Made by a program: the position numbers and the translations under genes
Shown here: positions 1 through 14,212 of the stretch, piece after piece
Position numbering within the stretch: position 1 is the stretch's first letter
How the letters are laid out: each line of letters opens with the position of its first letter
NCBI RefSeq assembly: GCF_000003815.2
Contig: NC_049992.1
Span: forward strand, 8,246,920-8,310,919
Length of the DNA stretch: 64,000 nt
Source: Branchiostoma floridae
Taxonomy: Eukaryota; Chordata; Leptocardii; Amphioxiformes; Branchiostomatidae
Direction of reading: 5' to 3'
The notes under the pieces: generated by a model
Told to the model about the DNA's origin: nothing
The model's database searches: none
What the model saw: only the letters and a program-made list of their open reading frames with translations

Positions 1-1026
1 GCTGTTTTGAGTCTGTTATGTGTTATGTTATATGTGCTGTGGTTTGCGGTTCAGTTAATATATGTTTTTTTTTTTGGCCTTGTGTTATGTTGGGTTGTGT
101 TATATTTTGCTATTTCTATGACCTTCGCGAGTCCCTGGGTGAATTCCTTGGGGTCTACTCTCACACCACAATGAGCGAACAGAAAACGAATTGATACTTC
201 TCCCCCAATATTCCCTTGGAGATTTGAATGTTCCTTCAAGCCAAGTTTCAAGTACTATAGCTATACAGTAGAAGCCGTTTAACTGCACAGCCTATTTGCC
301 AGTGTATTTGGTGCAATTATCCGGCTGGTGCAATAATACAAAGTTATAGATCCAGCTGGACCGCATTGGTTTGGGATATTGGAATTCCATGCAGTCAACA
401 GAGGTGTGCGTTAATCTGTTGTGCAATTAACTGGCTTCTACTGCATAATTAGAAATTATGTATTTTGCTCTAAGTAAACTAATTTCTAGTTGATATTTTT
501 TAGATTTATTTCCCAACATGATGACAATTTCACATTCGAATAATGACAATTAGATAATGCAGTACGACAAAAATAAAGCAGTGAAATTTTAGAATAAAGG
601 TAAAATCACGATATTTGATATTTCCATGTCAGAAATTTGGCGCTTTGTGATCTGGAAGCGTGAATACCGGTACATTACCTGGTATCAATTATGCATCCAG
701 CCCGCACAAATGGGCTTTTGTTGGCCCGTCAAAGGGTCGGCCCAGCAGCATCCCAGCTCTTCTCTCCTCAGTCATTATACCATAGAAATCCCCATAATAT
801 CTCTCCTTTGTAATGTTCCACCTACACGTTTTCGCCTACGTTTATAGGCGTTACCCTCCCATTCCACTACGACGGCGTTGTGACATGTATCAAAATATTC
901 CACAGATTGTAATTTCATACATACAAACGAATATTTTTTTACGCTTTGTGTTTTTTTAGTGATATCTAATATACATTTTGCATGATATTCCAATTATGAA
1001 ACCAATGGTAAGACAAATCCATTTAG

Positions 1027-1064
1027 GTCGCAGCAAGGAGGTTATATAACCTCCTTGGTCGCAG
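1027..1064. mobile_element. 24-bp perfect palindrome with 7-bp direct flanking repeats
   Basis: The palindrome 1034-1057 (CAAGGAGGTTAT and its complement) is bracketed by GTCGCAG at 1027-1033 and 1058-1064. Same terminal CAAGGA and same 7-bp flank length as the hairpins at 17313 and 39515. Confidence 0.65.
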
Positions 1065-4000
1065 TGAGATCGCAGTAAAATCCCTTGTAGTGGAATGCAT
1101 GGTGGTCCTAGCCATACCATAGCTGAATCATATCTCGGAGTACATAGCATACCCATGCGTTGAGGCCGAACAAGTTGTAAAAAATGAAAAAAATTTATTT
1201 CATTCCTCACTTTACAACACTGACTAGCAGGGAATGAATAATCAGTGCTGTTTTCATACCGGTGCTGTTCTGCCCCAATTAATTTTCGCAGCTAGCCTTA
1301 TGAAGAGATATTTTTTAAATTATCGACACAGCGTGAGCAATCTCAACTCATGGCGCGTTAATAGCTAGTAATGCATACAAAATACGTTACTTACAGCAAT
1401 TGCTGACTTTCAAGTGGTGTTAAGGTATGAAATATATAGACCAATACACTTTACTGTTGGTTATTTTAACAAGATTTCCTCAGAATTTGCGAATCAGCTG
1501 CATCCATTTTGAACTGAATAGCGGTGCGTACAATTCTGATATGTTAAAATCATATATTTTAAACTTAACGAAAATAAGAAAATACCTCTTTAGAAAGATG
1601 TGTCTCCTCCTTCCCAGGGCAGTGTACTACCGCGCTTCTTGGTCCTTCACAGGGCCTGCTATCTGCTTGTTCCTGGCTTCATCTTTTTCTAAATGTCGTC
1701 TGCAGGGTTCCGTTCGTGGGTTCGCGTTTGCTGACGTTGTTTCGAGTTGCTTACCGCCCTCTGTCGTGTATCTTTTTCTCGCAGATGCAGCTTCGTTCTC
1801 CCTCAACCCTCAACGCCGGTACACCAACCGATCCTCCCTCACGCCCTGCGCAAGGGCTGCTGGGAACGGACAAAACCAAGGTTAAGATTATTATGGGCAA
1901 GGTGTCCGCGGGGACTTATCATTTCACGTCGAGGTGGGGTCTGGTTACGGGAGTGTTCATGATACAGCTGTGGGTGGGTGCCGCGAATATCGGTTACATC
2001 CATGTGGAAAGGTTACGTTGTTAAACCATGGCGTCCACGTCCAATGAGAGATAGCTGTAACAGGCAAACGCATGCAAACACTGCGGTCATGGTGAAATTC
2101 TATTAGTTATGCTTGAATCCTACCCATGTATGCATTCATATTGACTTCTTAGTAGATATATGTTAGCATGCGAAATATATAATATTCTGGTATACAACTG
2201 ACAACCCAGAACTATTCACTCACACATGTATAGAATTATCAAATTTGGTAACTCATAAAGGGTCTGAGGTAGATATTAAAATGAAATCAATGCTAGCTTA
2301 ACGTGTGCAGTTTGCTGTGGCTTAAAGTACTTAGTGCATTCATGTGTTGATAATGAGTATGAATATCAGTAATATATGTAAGTGAAATTCGTGTGTTTTG
2401 GTGCACATATCTATCGTTTGATATGAAAGAGGGGGACAAAGAGATTATGATTACATATATGATTAACGTTATACCACGAGTACTAAGCAGCCATAAAGAC
2501 AAAATACAATACGTTTGTCAGATGATGAGTGTGAGGTTCATAATCTTATTAGAAGGGAGCTGGATAAAAAAAGCCTAATTTGTACGTATGAAGTGTTAAT
2601 ATCCATCATATCAATACAACATGAAAGCGACGCACACATGTATCAATGAATATTACTGTAGTAATATATCGTAAACAAATAATGATATTATCAAGTCTGT
2701 TTGCAAACCCAATTTCTTCTTGTAAATAACACTGTAGCTTTTTGATAGTAACATGAAAACTGCATAATGCTGAATACAATGACAACAGCAGCATTCTTTA
2801 TTTTCTTAACAAATATTGTAAATGATAAATTTATTTATAGCACAGCAGCAGTAATATTTTAATTGTCTGTGATATGGCGACAATTCATTAGCCATATTGC
2901 TGAGCGGAAACTGATGACTACATAATATCTAAAGGAACGAGACATATAAATAAAAGGCGTGGTTGGTATGGGTTGGAGTATGGATACATCGAGTGCGCAC
3001 GAGTAATACCGGGACACAGAAAAAGTCAATCCTTTAGGACGAAGTGGAAGCTGGTTTGCTTTTGGCCGTGACTGCGTAAAGATCGCACAAATCACATAAG
3101 ACGCGTGTAGGTTGGAGTGAACGTTTTTTCCATGTAGATTTGCTTAACTTAGCATTGTATATTTTAACAGCTTATATAGCATTGTATACTGGCTAAATGA
3201 AAGAGAGACACAATTATCTAAGATGCACTTCCACTAGACAAGCCAGAAATATCAAATTTTTAAAATTATTCTTCATATGTAAAATAAGAGACGCAAATCA
3301 CGCAAGTTTTCTATACTATTTTCTTGCCTCTGAAGTGAAATTCACAATGAAATATCCTAATGTAACGTTCTGAAGGTTACGGAAACGGTCGCTAGGCACG
3401 GTACACTGTGTCACAACGGAATATGTCCCGACAAATATCGAACCATGTTCGCCCCAAAGTCACCTGAAAGACGAAAATGGGAACGTTCACTAATTATACC
3501 AGACTGGAGTGTCGGTGCAGTACATGTGTGTCACACATGGATAGAGTCAACACACGTGTCACAATGGCCGTGACTATCAGCTGCCATACGAGAAATACTA
3601 TTTTTTTATTCACATATATTTTGTATCAGGCAAAAGGCACAATTTGCTAATATAAAGCCTTCTCCTAAAAAACATCAGCATAAAGCAAAAGTGGTAAACA
3701 ACATACATATAACATAAATACAAAATGGATAAAGGTAAATTTAGACAAGACAAGTTGGTGCTTAATCAATTAGAATTAGGAGAATTTACCTGTGCAATGG
3801 ATATAAGTATGGGCAATAGAAAAATTATTACAATTTTCTATGAGAAAGCGATGTTCAAATACTATTTAAATTTCATTGACGACTATTAACATATAGTCGC
3901 TATACGCAAGAAATGAGCTGTCACATTGCATATAGCAAATTTATTCGTATCCACCGATTCAAGACGTCTATCCGGCTATGTGTTCATATTAGTTGTATCA

Positions 4001-4965
4001 AAATTCCATCCTCGTATACCTGATTAGTAAAAGTATGTATACGACTTGGTTTGTTATCCCTATGACCTATATGTGGCCCCTTGCGGCTAAAAATCACTGC
4101 AAATGCCATCCATTAATTAATAAGCGACATAAACGCCTAGATTTACGCTTAACAGCCACGCAATTTTGGGCGACATTATGATATATATAATGCAATACGC
4201 TTGCCGTTCTAATCATCTGCTCTTGTATAATATGGTAAACTACTCGTCGCTTGAGTTCATCATAAAGCCATTTTCTATTCTTGTCGTCCGAGCAAACCGC
4301 AAGGGGAATAAGATAAGAGCATGGACGGTTTCATTAACATGCAAATGTAGCACTGCGGTGAGGGGCACAGAGACAAGAAGGGCCGACAGCAGGCATGATC
4401 GCAGACTAATGCAACATTAATCCATTTCACTGCAACTTGGGAATTTGTAGGGAGACAAGAAAAAAGTAGAAAGGTAATATTTGCAAGCAAATATATAATG
4501 TTTACCTTCACAGACAATGTAGCTTTATTAGGACAACAAAAGGGACTTTCAAAAAAGAACTGCAAATTAATCTTCAAATTCAAAATATATCATGACCTTA
4601 CCTTAAGTTTTATATCATGAACACTATGAATATCATGATATCCAGTAATTAGTATAATACTTCAAAAGATAATAATCATATCTTAAGGTTCTTGTTTGTC
4701 CTATCAAACGATTTGGTGCCTAAGCTATAATACTATCAATCATAATTTCTACGACTTTATGCTATCACACTTTGGACGCCTTTTCCAAAATCAATTTGCA
4801 TCAATTAATTTTTTTCCCGAAAGCTGGTTTTTACTCTTACAAAACTACTTGTACACCACCATTTGTAGGTTATGAAAATAAAGCTCACATCACTTTAGTT
4901 TACTAGAGTATTTTTCAGAAGTACCATCCGCCAAGTTGATATCCCTAACTACCCTACTTTCCAGC

Positions 4966-5010
4966 CAACGGATATAGGTTACCCCCGAATAAAGGTGAAC
5001 TGGCGTTACA
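4966..5010. repeat. GTTCACCTTTATCCGC terminal-repeat fragment
   Basis: One end of the MITE family complete at 34722: CGGATATAGGTTACCCCC followed by AATAAAGGTGAACTGGCG. Confidence 0.55.
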
Positions 5011-8000
5011 TGTAACCGCCATTTTGAAAACAGTGTGTATGAAAGATCCCTAGTGTAGCACCTCCATGTACATGTATACGTAATCAAGATATACATGAGT
5101 GCATCATACTGGGGGGCGTAGTATTAGAGATCTCCAAACACTTGTTTTCGGGGTGCCGGATATATGTGACCTAACGGAATTATGCTAGTAAACGTTAGAC
5201 CCATGTGCCCGTACCGTGACAGATGTGAGTACAGGCGGGCTAGGTGCCATCTGTGTCCCACAATAACAATACATCACATCAGCCGACAGGAATTGCCCCC
5301 AATGGCTACCCGATGAAACTGTATTGTGGTTGTGAATCATGCGAATCCCTCAAAATGGCGCACGCCGAAAAATTATTTAACGTACTTGCTTTCATTGAAG
5401 AAGGTTCGCCGATGCTACAACGTTCTGAATAGGATACAGCCATTTAGATCATCAGATCAAACATATATGTATTCGTGGTACATGAATTATTTGCATCAGT
5501 GAAAACACTCTGCGAGCACTCCAATTTCTTTTGTAATCACCCGTACATTATAGTCATTTTATTTCCCGCCCATGCGTTTTTCTAAGTGCAAAAATACATG
5601 CCTAATACATGATAACCTATCGGTCATTAAATATGTGTGCGTCACTCTACCATATGGTAACTCCCTGGTGATTTGATAATTGAAAATTGGGCATATTTGT
5701 AATTACGGTTAATCTGAGTGTATCCTTTATGCGCCCGGGTTTTTTATTTTCCGTTTATCGAACGGCTGGGTTGTATTTTGATGCAGATTATTGCGGCAAG
5801 GCGCAATGACACGCTGTGAAATATGTATATCATATTCATCTGCCTTCGGTCAAGCTTGTAACGGGGGCCGCCCTAAGACGGTTCCCGTCCTAAGACGGTA
5901 CGGATTTTTTGCTGATCTTATTATCCATAAGTACACCGTGTTTGTTGCCACTGACTATGCTGATTACAAAGGTAAATAAACCAAGTCCATGCACACAGCT
6001 TTAATTTGCATTCCAAGTATACTTTAACATATTTACTTCGTGTTTTTTAAAAACAGAATTCTAACAGTAATGTTGACAGTGCTGAATCACTGCGGTCACC
6101 GGCCTCTGCGTATTGGCGGCTCGTGTCGCTAACTATACGAACTCGTCCAAGCAGTCACACAACTGCCATGATACACATAAATAAAGCTCCATAAAACACT
6201 ATGGATATGGGTCTTCAAATGTTTGTTGAGTAGAAAAGCAACCAAAAGGAAGCGACATAAACATTGCCACCATTGTACTCCCAGGGGAGTGTGGCCGTGA
6301 AGGTGGCAGACAAGAGAACGCTCCAAAGATTTATTTGACTGTAACAAATGATTCGTGCTGTCTATGAAAATAAGACTTGATAGAGAGATGTATATGATAT
6401 TTTCATATAATCACACAGAGTTTTGTTGATGTTGGCGGTGTCGTTTTTTCGTAATGGTTTTTTTAGTCGGGCATTCACAATCAGTGCATTCAGCCCATTG
6501 CCAGTAAAAACATCAGCTGGATTGTTCTAGGTACAGCCTTCCTCATATGAGACAGAAAGTACATACAGTCACGATTTTACTGTTAAAAGTAATCTAAAAT
6601 ATCATACTATTAATTTTTTTCTGTGTACTTAAATTTACCACTTACTTCTGAAGAGAGCAAAATGTAAAAAAAAACGTACCGAGTTAGGCACACTGTCCAG
6701 CGTAGCACAAAATTGGAAGGTTACATACACGAAATTGTCTCACAGTGTTTGCCGCTTTTAACACGCAGCGCGAAAGGTTCATGAGCAACATGAATGCATT
6801 TCTTATCATATTCAATATATTCAAATCTATGTGTAAAAAATTCAGTCATCAAACTTTGATCACTCTCAGGCAACTAGCGATGGAGCGCCATGAGTTTGAG
6901 CGCAAGAAAAAGCGTACCGTGTTGGGGCACCTCCCGTTAGCAGATGTTTATTCATTGCTCAAACGACGAAATTTATGGGTAGCAGAAAGCATAGACTAGA
7001 ACTTGAAACTGATGTGATTACTATACACTAAACACGAACATTCTGTCAAAATTTTACGAGGAATTGTGTTTTTTTCTATTCTGTCTTAACCGTTAACTAC
7101 TAGCCATGATTTCAGCATTTTTTCAGGAGTTTGTGGTCATATTTTACTGTACTACTACTAGTCTAAATGTCAAGAATTCAATTCAATCTCTTAAACAAAA
7201 CGAAAAAAACTGATGTCCTTTCTAGAGGGAGTTAACGGAATATAGGATCACCTCAGGGGATTCAAGAGGGGCAAACTGGTAGTTAAAGCAGCAATTGGGC
7301 ATTTTGGAACCGCGTTAAGCGTGTAATAGACCTGACTTTCATAGCGGACTGTTTATTCAGCACCAAGCACAGGGAGAGAGCTGCAAGTTGTTACCAGCCC
7401 CATGCCCTCACCACCCCCTAAAATTCCAAACCAGGTAATGTCGCTTGATAAAGGCCACCATTCTGAAAAGACCATCATTCTGAGGGATTGCGCCTTCCGC
7501 TTGTCACGTTAGTTGAAGGGGAATTTTTGTTTAACCTTCACACAAAACATGCAGAGGTCGGCGGAAATGTGATTTGTGGCGTTGATCAGGACGAACCACG
7601 TGCAAATCTGGTTAAGGAGCTGGTTTCTTCCGGCTGAGAAGAGAGCTCGTGACAGCAAGAGCAACAGAGGAGCATTTCCGCTTCCTCTTATGTAGCAAGA
7701 GGCTTTAACTTGGAAACGGATTATTACCGGAACATACCAAACAGAACTGGAGGGGTGGTGTATCAAACAGAAGTGAATCATTTCACAATCAAATAAATAT
7801 ATTTACCCACGATTCTACCATCTTTTCAATTTTCATAGCAATGTTTATGTAATTTATAGATAATATTGTACACAAATTGCGTTTTACACCCCTATTTAAG
7901 GTTTATATGGAATAGCCCTGAGCGATAGTGTTGCCAGAAGCCGTGTTACAATTTAGAGGCAGCTCTGTCCTTGGTGCTGAACAAATAATCTCGTGTTAAA

Positions 8001-8725
8001 GTCAGGTATGTTATATACGTATTTCAGGGATGACCCTCCTGTTATTCGAGGTCGAGAGTATGACCACGTTACCCAGTTTATTAATTTGACCCTTTTCGTT
8101 TACCTCTTTTGAAAAAAAAAGGAAAGCCCGAGTCCCTTACATAATGCATAATAGAAAATGCAACTAAAGCTTTATTATCTTTACAATTTTTGCGCAATAT
8201 TTACTATGCTTTGAGTAGTCTTAAGCTCTTTGTGTTGAATGAGAAGTTAAGATCTATTAGTGTCGTTTTCTTCCCATACGGGGCCAGCAAAACCCGGTCC
8301 CCAGCCGTACGGGGAGGTCAAAGGTCAACCCCGAAAGATTTCTCTCCGCGGATCCATCAAATCGTCATCCCAGGCCCATTACAAACCCTCGCACAATCCG
8401 GGGGAAAAGGTGATCGATTTTTGACGATCCTCCAAATAGGACGGCCCCTTTCTGATGACGTCACGTGATGCTTTATCTATAGCCCTCTCGCTGCAGGGCG
8501 TTTTAAAAATTTACGGGACCGTTCGCTAACGTTACGGATGGGAGGGGTAGAGGGAGCTGCCGTACGGAGACACGCAAGGGGGCGATCGGTCATTATTAGG
8601 TGTGGCAGGCGACAAAAACAAACGTAACTCGAACATGTCACTGTAATATTTGGGAAATACCTATTTACGTTCAGTGAAACAGTTATTTCAAAGTTGGTGA
8701 TATTTTAATGGAGGGATACTAGTAT

Positions 8726-8900
8726 TCCTGTAGCTCAACTGATAGAGGCCTCACAATTGAGCACCTGGTTCCATTCAGTCGCTGACTGGGAAACCCCGGT
8801 TCAATCCTGGGTAGGACATCTTGTTTGGGGCTGCACCTGTCTTTCGGATGGGGGGGATAAAGTTCTCAAGAATTGTCAAGACCCCCCTCCAACACACACG
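8726..8900 (+). mobile_element. tRNA-derived SINE
   Basis: TGTAGCTCAACTGATAGAG resembles an A box and GGTTCAATCC (8799-8808) a B box. The tRNA-like body is followed by a non-tRNA tail. The spacing is too long for a functional tRNA. Confidence 0.55.
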
Positions 8901-8902
8901 GG

Positions 8903-9246
8903 CCTTTCAATGTTACTTGGGATATCACAGATCAAAGAATACATTCTAAAACAGCATACCTGTTTCAATAGCGCCATTGTTACAAAGATCCTCCTTTATT
9001 ACGTTAGAAAGGGTGCACAAAAAATAAATACTCTGACGTCTGTTTGCCATATTTCGGTTGATATTTCAGGCCTTTAAATGTTACTTGGGATATCACAGAA
9101 CAAAGAATACTATTCAACAAAGAATACATTCTAAAACAGCATACCTGTTTCAATAGCGCTATTATTACTTACAAAGACCCTCTCTTATTATCGTAGAAAG
9201 GGTGCACACAAAATAAATACTCTGACGTCTGTTTGCCATATATTTC
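8903..9246. repeat. Two-copy tandem duplication (about 170 bp unit)
   Basis: Units 8903-9070 and 9071-9246 share ATGTTACTTGGGATATCACA, ACAGCATACCTGTTTCAATA and ACTCTGACGTCTGTTTGCCA, with small indels. Non-coding. Confidence 0.85.
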
Positions 9247-11575
9247 TATAACATTCACGACTCTAGTATAGTATACATCACTTTGATATCATAACCGGCT
9301 TGTCCAAACAGCATTTATGGACGCATTTTCCCTCCATATTACCGCTATCATGTGTGCCAACATTTGCTAATCAATTTACCGCGGAAAAATGCCGTGACCT
9401 TTTAACCGTGTCGTCCCTTTGTTCGGCCGCCAGAAGCTTTATTCACGTCACGAGGTATTGTGGATTTATGGCGGGTCGTGACGTCATTGCAGCTCATGTG
9501 TATACTGTAAAATGGAATATCTTCGCGGGGATTTAATTTCGCAATAGGGAAAATTGTGAGTTTGTTCGTGGTTTGAACAAGGGTTAGGTGGCCAGAAGGC
9601 AGAACGAAAATGTAAACAAATGTACGCAAGAAAAAAAAAAGAAAAAGCATGAAACCACCGCAAACATTTCCTCCTTTACAGCACTGACATAATTTTAGAT
9701 TATACGAATCATGTTGTGTTTATTACGCTACAGCAAGTAATTAATGTTATGAATGGCATCCTCCGCAGACTTACGAAGGAAATGACATGCGAAAGAAAAA
9801 GAGAGACCAAAAATAAAACGGGCACTTATAGCAACACACCTTAATTTTTAAAATAGAGACCATAAAGGTTGGTACAAGACCCAAAGCGACAAAACCGTCA
9901 TGGTTTCAGGTCCAACAAGTCTTTTGTCAAGAAGTGCACAAAGTGATTCTACATAGCCTACCACATGTACGTGTATCACTTACAAAGTTGTCAACTACAC
10001 TCAAGGCTAACACACTAGTCTAGCATTAAGTCTGTAGCTACCTAACTGGTTTCATTTCTACTACCGTATTTTCTCGACTAAAGTACGCCAATTCAAATAC
10101 GCACCCCTGATTTGTGGCAAATCTCAGACAGATCTGTGGGACTGAAAGGTAAAATGGAAAACCCAAATAAAGTACGCACACCAACTTTGGCAACAACTTC
10201 GATTTTGTGCGTGCTTTATTCGAGAACATACGATACTACAACCAAGGCTACCTCTCTTTTGTCACTTCTAGAAATACGATCAAGGCTATCGCACGACATA
10301 TTTCCCACTTACAGTATTTTCTTATATCTCAAAGGGAAAAATCATTTTCTTTTGGAAATCATATGAAATTCAAGGCGCGTACACTGATGTAATTCATTAG
10401 ATTTACCTTTCTGTGGCCTTATAGACAGCGTAAGTACTTTGGCCACGCGTAATATAGATTAACCGAATAACCTGCTGTGCTTGCCAGTAGATGTCTTTTC
10501 TGGTCTTAATTAATAACCTTAATAGTCTTAAGTGTGTCGTGGTTGTTGCGTCATATGATTTTCATGTAATTCGGCTTGAAAATGTTACCAAATAAACTTA
10601 TTAACGTAATTATTAGGTGCGGTTGTCGTAAAAAATCGTATATTTTGGAGATTACAGGTAGATACGAAGGCGATGCGGTTTGATACGTAATTTCTGTCTA
10701 TTCTACAGTGCAAAGTGGCGTCCATGCATTCTGTATAAGTAAGTAGCGGATGTAAGCCTGCGTAATGTTCATCAAGGGGCCAAAGAGACTTTTATATACA
10801 TTTTGTATATTTCTGTCATATTGCAACCAAGGTGTCAGCATTCAACCAGATTTTACAGCACAAAAAAATTAGACCAAAAGCTGGACACAGCATGCTTTCC
10901 AAACGTAGGGCACAAAAGGCTGGTATCACTTAGGAACTTTAAGTGAGGCATTACTATAACAGATGTAATTTTTGCATTACTCAAACATGCGCCGGACGTA
11001 CTCCTGAATACTGCCCAATTTCTAGATCACAATTAGCAGAGAGTTTTTCAAGGGTTGGCAACCGATAGCACTTGACGCCATTTGTTGGAAACGTGTCTCG
11101 AAAATTTTGGTATGGTCAGTTGAGATGAATAAAAGATGTCCTCTCGGAAAAAATTCCTGGCTCACTGGTAATCGTAACCACAAGAGGATGCTTATTAAGG
11201 GCGATGCTCACTTTCCCCGAATCGTGTTTTGAACATATTACAGGTCAGGTGAAGGTTTGAATTAAACATAGCTCAACGGGACGCTTTCCTTTCCAACTAC
11301 ATAGCAATGCGTAACTTGACATTGCCTTGTTTAGGTATATGCTGAGTTTCTTGTACATCCTTGTATGGGAGGGGGGCTTTTGTAAAATTTGCAGTGGGTT
11401 GATATTTGGGGATAGGTTAATTTCTGCAAAAGGTGGATATGAAACAATACATTTTTACATTGGGATGAAGATGGATTGAAATATGCTCCCTGTATTTGCT
11501 CCCGAGTAAATGTCGGACTCTCTAGTTGCGTAGTGTATTTGGAAATCATTGTTGTGCCTTTTCCAGCAATAACCC

Positions 11576-11748
11576 TAATCTCCAAGCAGATCCTACGGTA
11601 GCATAAGATAGTATCAAAAGCTGCCAGAGGAGTGAAGCCGGCCTAGGAGTATGTATTGCTACATGGCAAATGTATACCTCTTGGCTGACTACACTCCTTG
11701 GTCAGTTTAGTACTATATTATGCCATTTTAGAATCTGCTTGGAGATTA
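11576..11748. mobile_element. TAATCTCC-family MITE (173 bp)
   Basis: Termini TAATCTCCAAGCAGATCC and TCTGCTTGGAGATTA, with subterminal GCATAAGATAGTATCAAAAG. No clear 9-bp flanking repeat. Confidence 0.8.
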
Positions 11749-14112
11749 CCAAAAAAAAAGCAATGAAAACGCCTACGTTTCTTACAATAAAGCATAACAT
11801 CGACCACCATATAATTTATTGGCGGTTTTACGGTAAACTTTGAGTTGATCGGTTTGTGACAAAACTAGGAGATTTACAGTGATGATGTACCATTGGGACC
11901 AATGTCTGTCATCTTCTATTTACCAGATGGCTGGTTCCGAAAAGTGTATGACTGGAGGGAAGAAAGGGGTGTGCGTCTGCAAATGGGGAAAACGTAGTGC
12001 TTTCCAGACCTTATGCAAGTGAATTCTGTATTATTTTGGTCTTAATAGATAGGCGTTTAATGGACCTCAAGTCGTAGCCTAACGTTATAAACAGTATCTT
12101 ATTTAGATTAAAAAAGTAAAGATACCTCAACCAACGGGCAGGAGGTTTAGCATAAAGCACGTGAGATTTCGTATTTTGAGGCCCAATTTTAGACCATTCA
12201 TCGCGATACAAACGAGCTTTACATTTATCAATAAGTTTGCAGTGTTAAGACAGAAATCAAAGATTCTAGTCAATTTTCACTTTCCAAATTACAGTATATT
12301 TTAAGATTAGGCCATAAAGTGGACAGACGTATTACGCCCATAAAGGCTTGCTTATTATTATTTTTTATGGCAAATACTGTGCGTGACCATTTTGAACTTG
12401 ACACTTTGACCTTAAAAGTTATCTTTCATTTGCGTGTAACATCTGTACCGGAAGTACAATCATGTAAAAACCGGAAGAGAGGCGTCATTTTGTTTGTAAG
12501 TCTCTCACGACACTTCATTATTTCATAGCAACATCCTATCCTCCAAGCAGAAGCCGGGAGGAAAGACCGTAATATTTTCTAACTTGTCCAGTTTTTCTAA
12601 CACACATCTCTTATGGGAAAGGTACAGAACTTTCCTCCCAGCATTTAATTGGTGATTACAACATCATACTGGTTTTACGGTAATGCTCAGAAGATATGCA
12701 GTTGTTGATATTATAACATATCAAGCAAGTGTATCTTACATAATGAGGCAAATGCTGCGCCTATTGTGCCATCATTTGATGAATAAACATCACAGGTAAA
12801 AGCTTAATGGTATTGTATCAACAAGGCGTAGTATGGCATACACTATGGAGACTGGTAACCGTCGCGCTCGCCTGCCTAAAATAACACAGGTTTCAAATAG
12901 AACACGTTCTGTGTAATTGTTTGATAGTGCATAAAGCATGATGTCATATACACAGGGCCAAGTCGGTACAATTATAGCACAACTCTAGAACAGGATCAAT
13001 ACAAGAATAGGATACGTATTGCACGTTTTCTGTCAATACATTTTCTTTCATGCAAACAAACCATGGTCCGGCAAAATTTTCTTTTCATGTCTTTCATTTT
13101 TTTACTTTGCACGACTGGCTATACTGGCTGATGCTGAAATGAGACATTTTCTAACAGTGCATGTTTAGATCCATCTCGTTCCGACTGCTGTCACTCCTAA
13201 CCTAGAATGATTACCATATTTCTCCAGGCCGGAGCGATCTCAAAACAGACATACCATTTCCCCTCTTCTACCATCCAGACATCTCGCTAACTAATCTGTC
13301 CATTCCCTTGTAAAAACTGTTTTTTGATACCCCTTTCCCTCGTAAACGTAGTCCTTGAAACAAAGCCTTGACAGTTGTCTGTCTCTTTCTTGGAGAATTA
13401 CGTTAAATTTGTGGGGAAATAAGACGAAGGAGGGATAGTGGGGAGGATAAGTCGGTGTGTTCGTGGTTCTAGAGGCGTCAGCCTGTATCTGAAACGGCGC
13501 GAGCGAGAGAAACATGCATATTTAATGTGTCATGAAAAATTGATGATAGTACCGGCAGCGGCTAAAATCAACCGAATTCCACACAGCAATGTCCTTGGAA
13601 TATTCCGCAAAATAACAAGACGATTAGCCGTCTGGAAAATTCACCTTAGAAATGTTGGAAGGTGTTTTCACCTTTTCTTTGTCACACCTGGCTGTTCCTG
13701 TACAGGTGACGTCACGCCTTGAGCATCAATTCATCCTCATATAGTCTGCCTCACCAATATTCTCACCTTAGATTCACACACGCACACTAGTTACCACGGT
13801 TACCTGCATAGTGCTACTAGAATGATACAGAAGAATATACAGGAGACAATGCCGTACCTTTTCAGGGCTTGGCTGCAGCGTTCTCGGCGTTCCAATCTTG
13901 TAATAACGCGCTTCGATGGGCAGCACCCTCTCCTAGGGACTGCGTCAAAGAGAGCTTCTACCGGGACGGTACGTTACAGCCACGGGGAGGGTGTACCGCT
14001 GTGAACTAAGCAACCTTGCGAGCGACTCCCCTCATGCAGGGTTGTTTCCTAAATGTTACCGAGTGAAGCGTTTGCTCTAGATTCACGGTTAAGTATCTTC
14101 GAAGAATGTTTT

Positions 14113-14212
14113 NNNNNNNNNNNNNNNNNNNNNNNNNNNNNNNNNNNNNNNNNNNNNNNNNNNNNNNNNNNNNNNNNNNNNNNNNNNNNNNNNNNNNNNN
14201 NNNNNNNNNNNN
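14113..14212. other. Assembly gap, 100 N
   Basis: Exactly 100 N, the conventional placeholder for a gap of unknown size. Confidence 0.95.

Noticed and set aside
1427-1885. 152-codon plus-strand frame
   Set aside because: No recognisable domain, Ser/Arg-rich drift typical of non-coding DNA, no supporting splice or homology signal.
8726-8815. A genuine tRNA gene
   Set aside because: A- and B-like boxes are present but no acceptor stem pairs and the spacing is wrong. The SINE reading fits; the same holds at 17793, 21324, 30395 and 52020.
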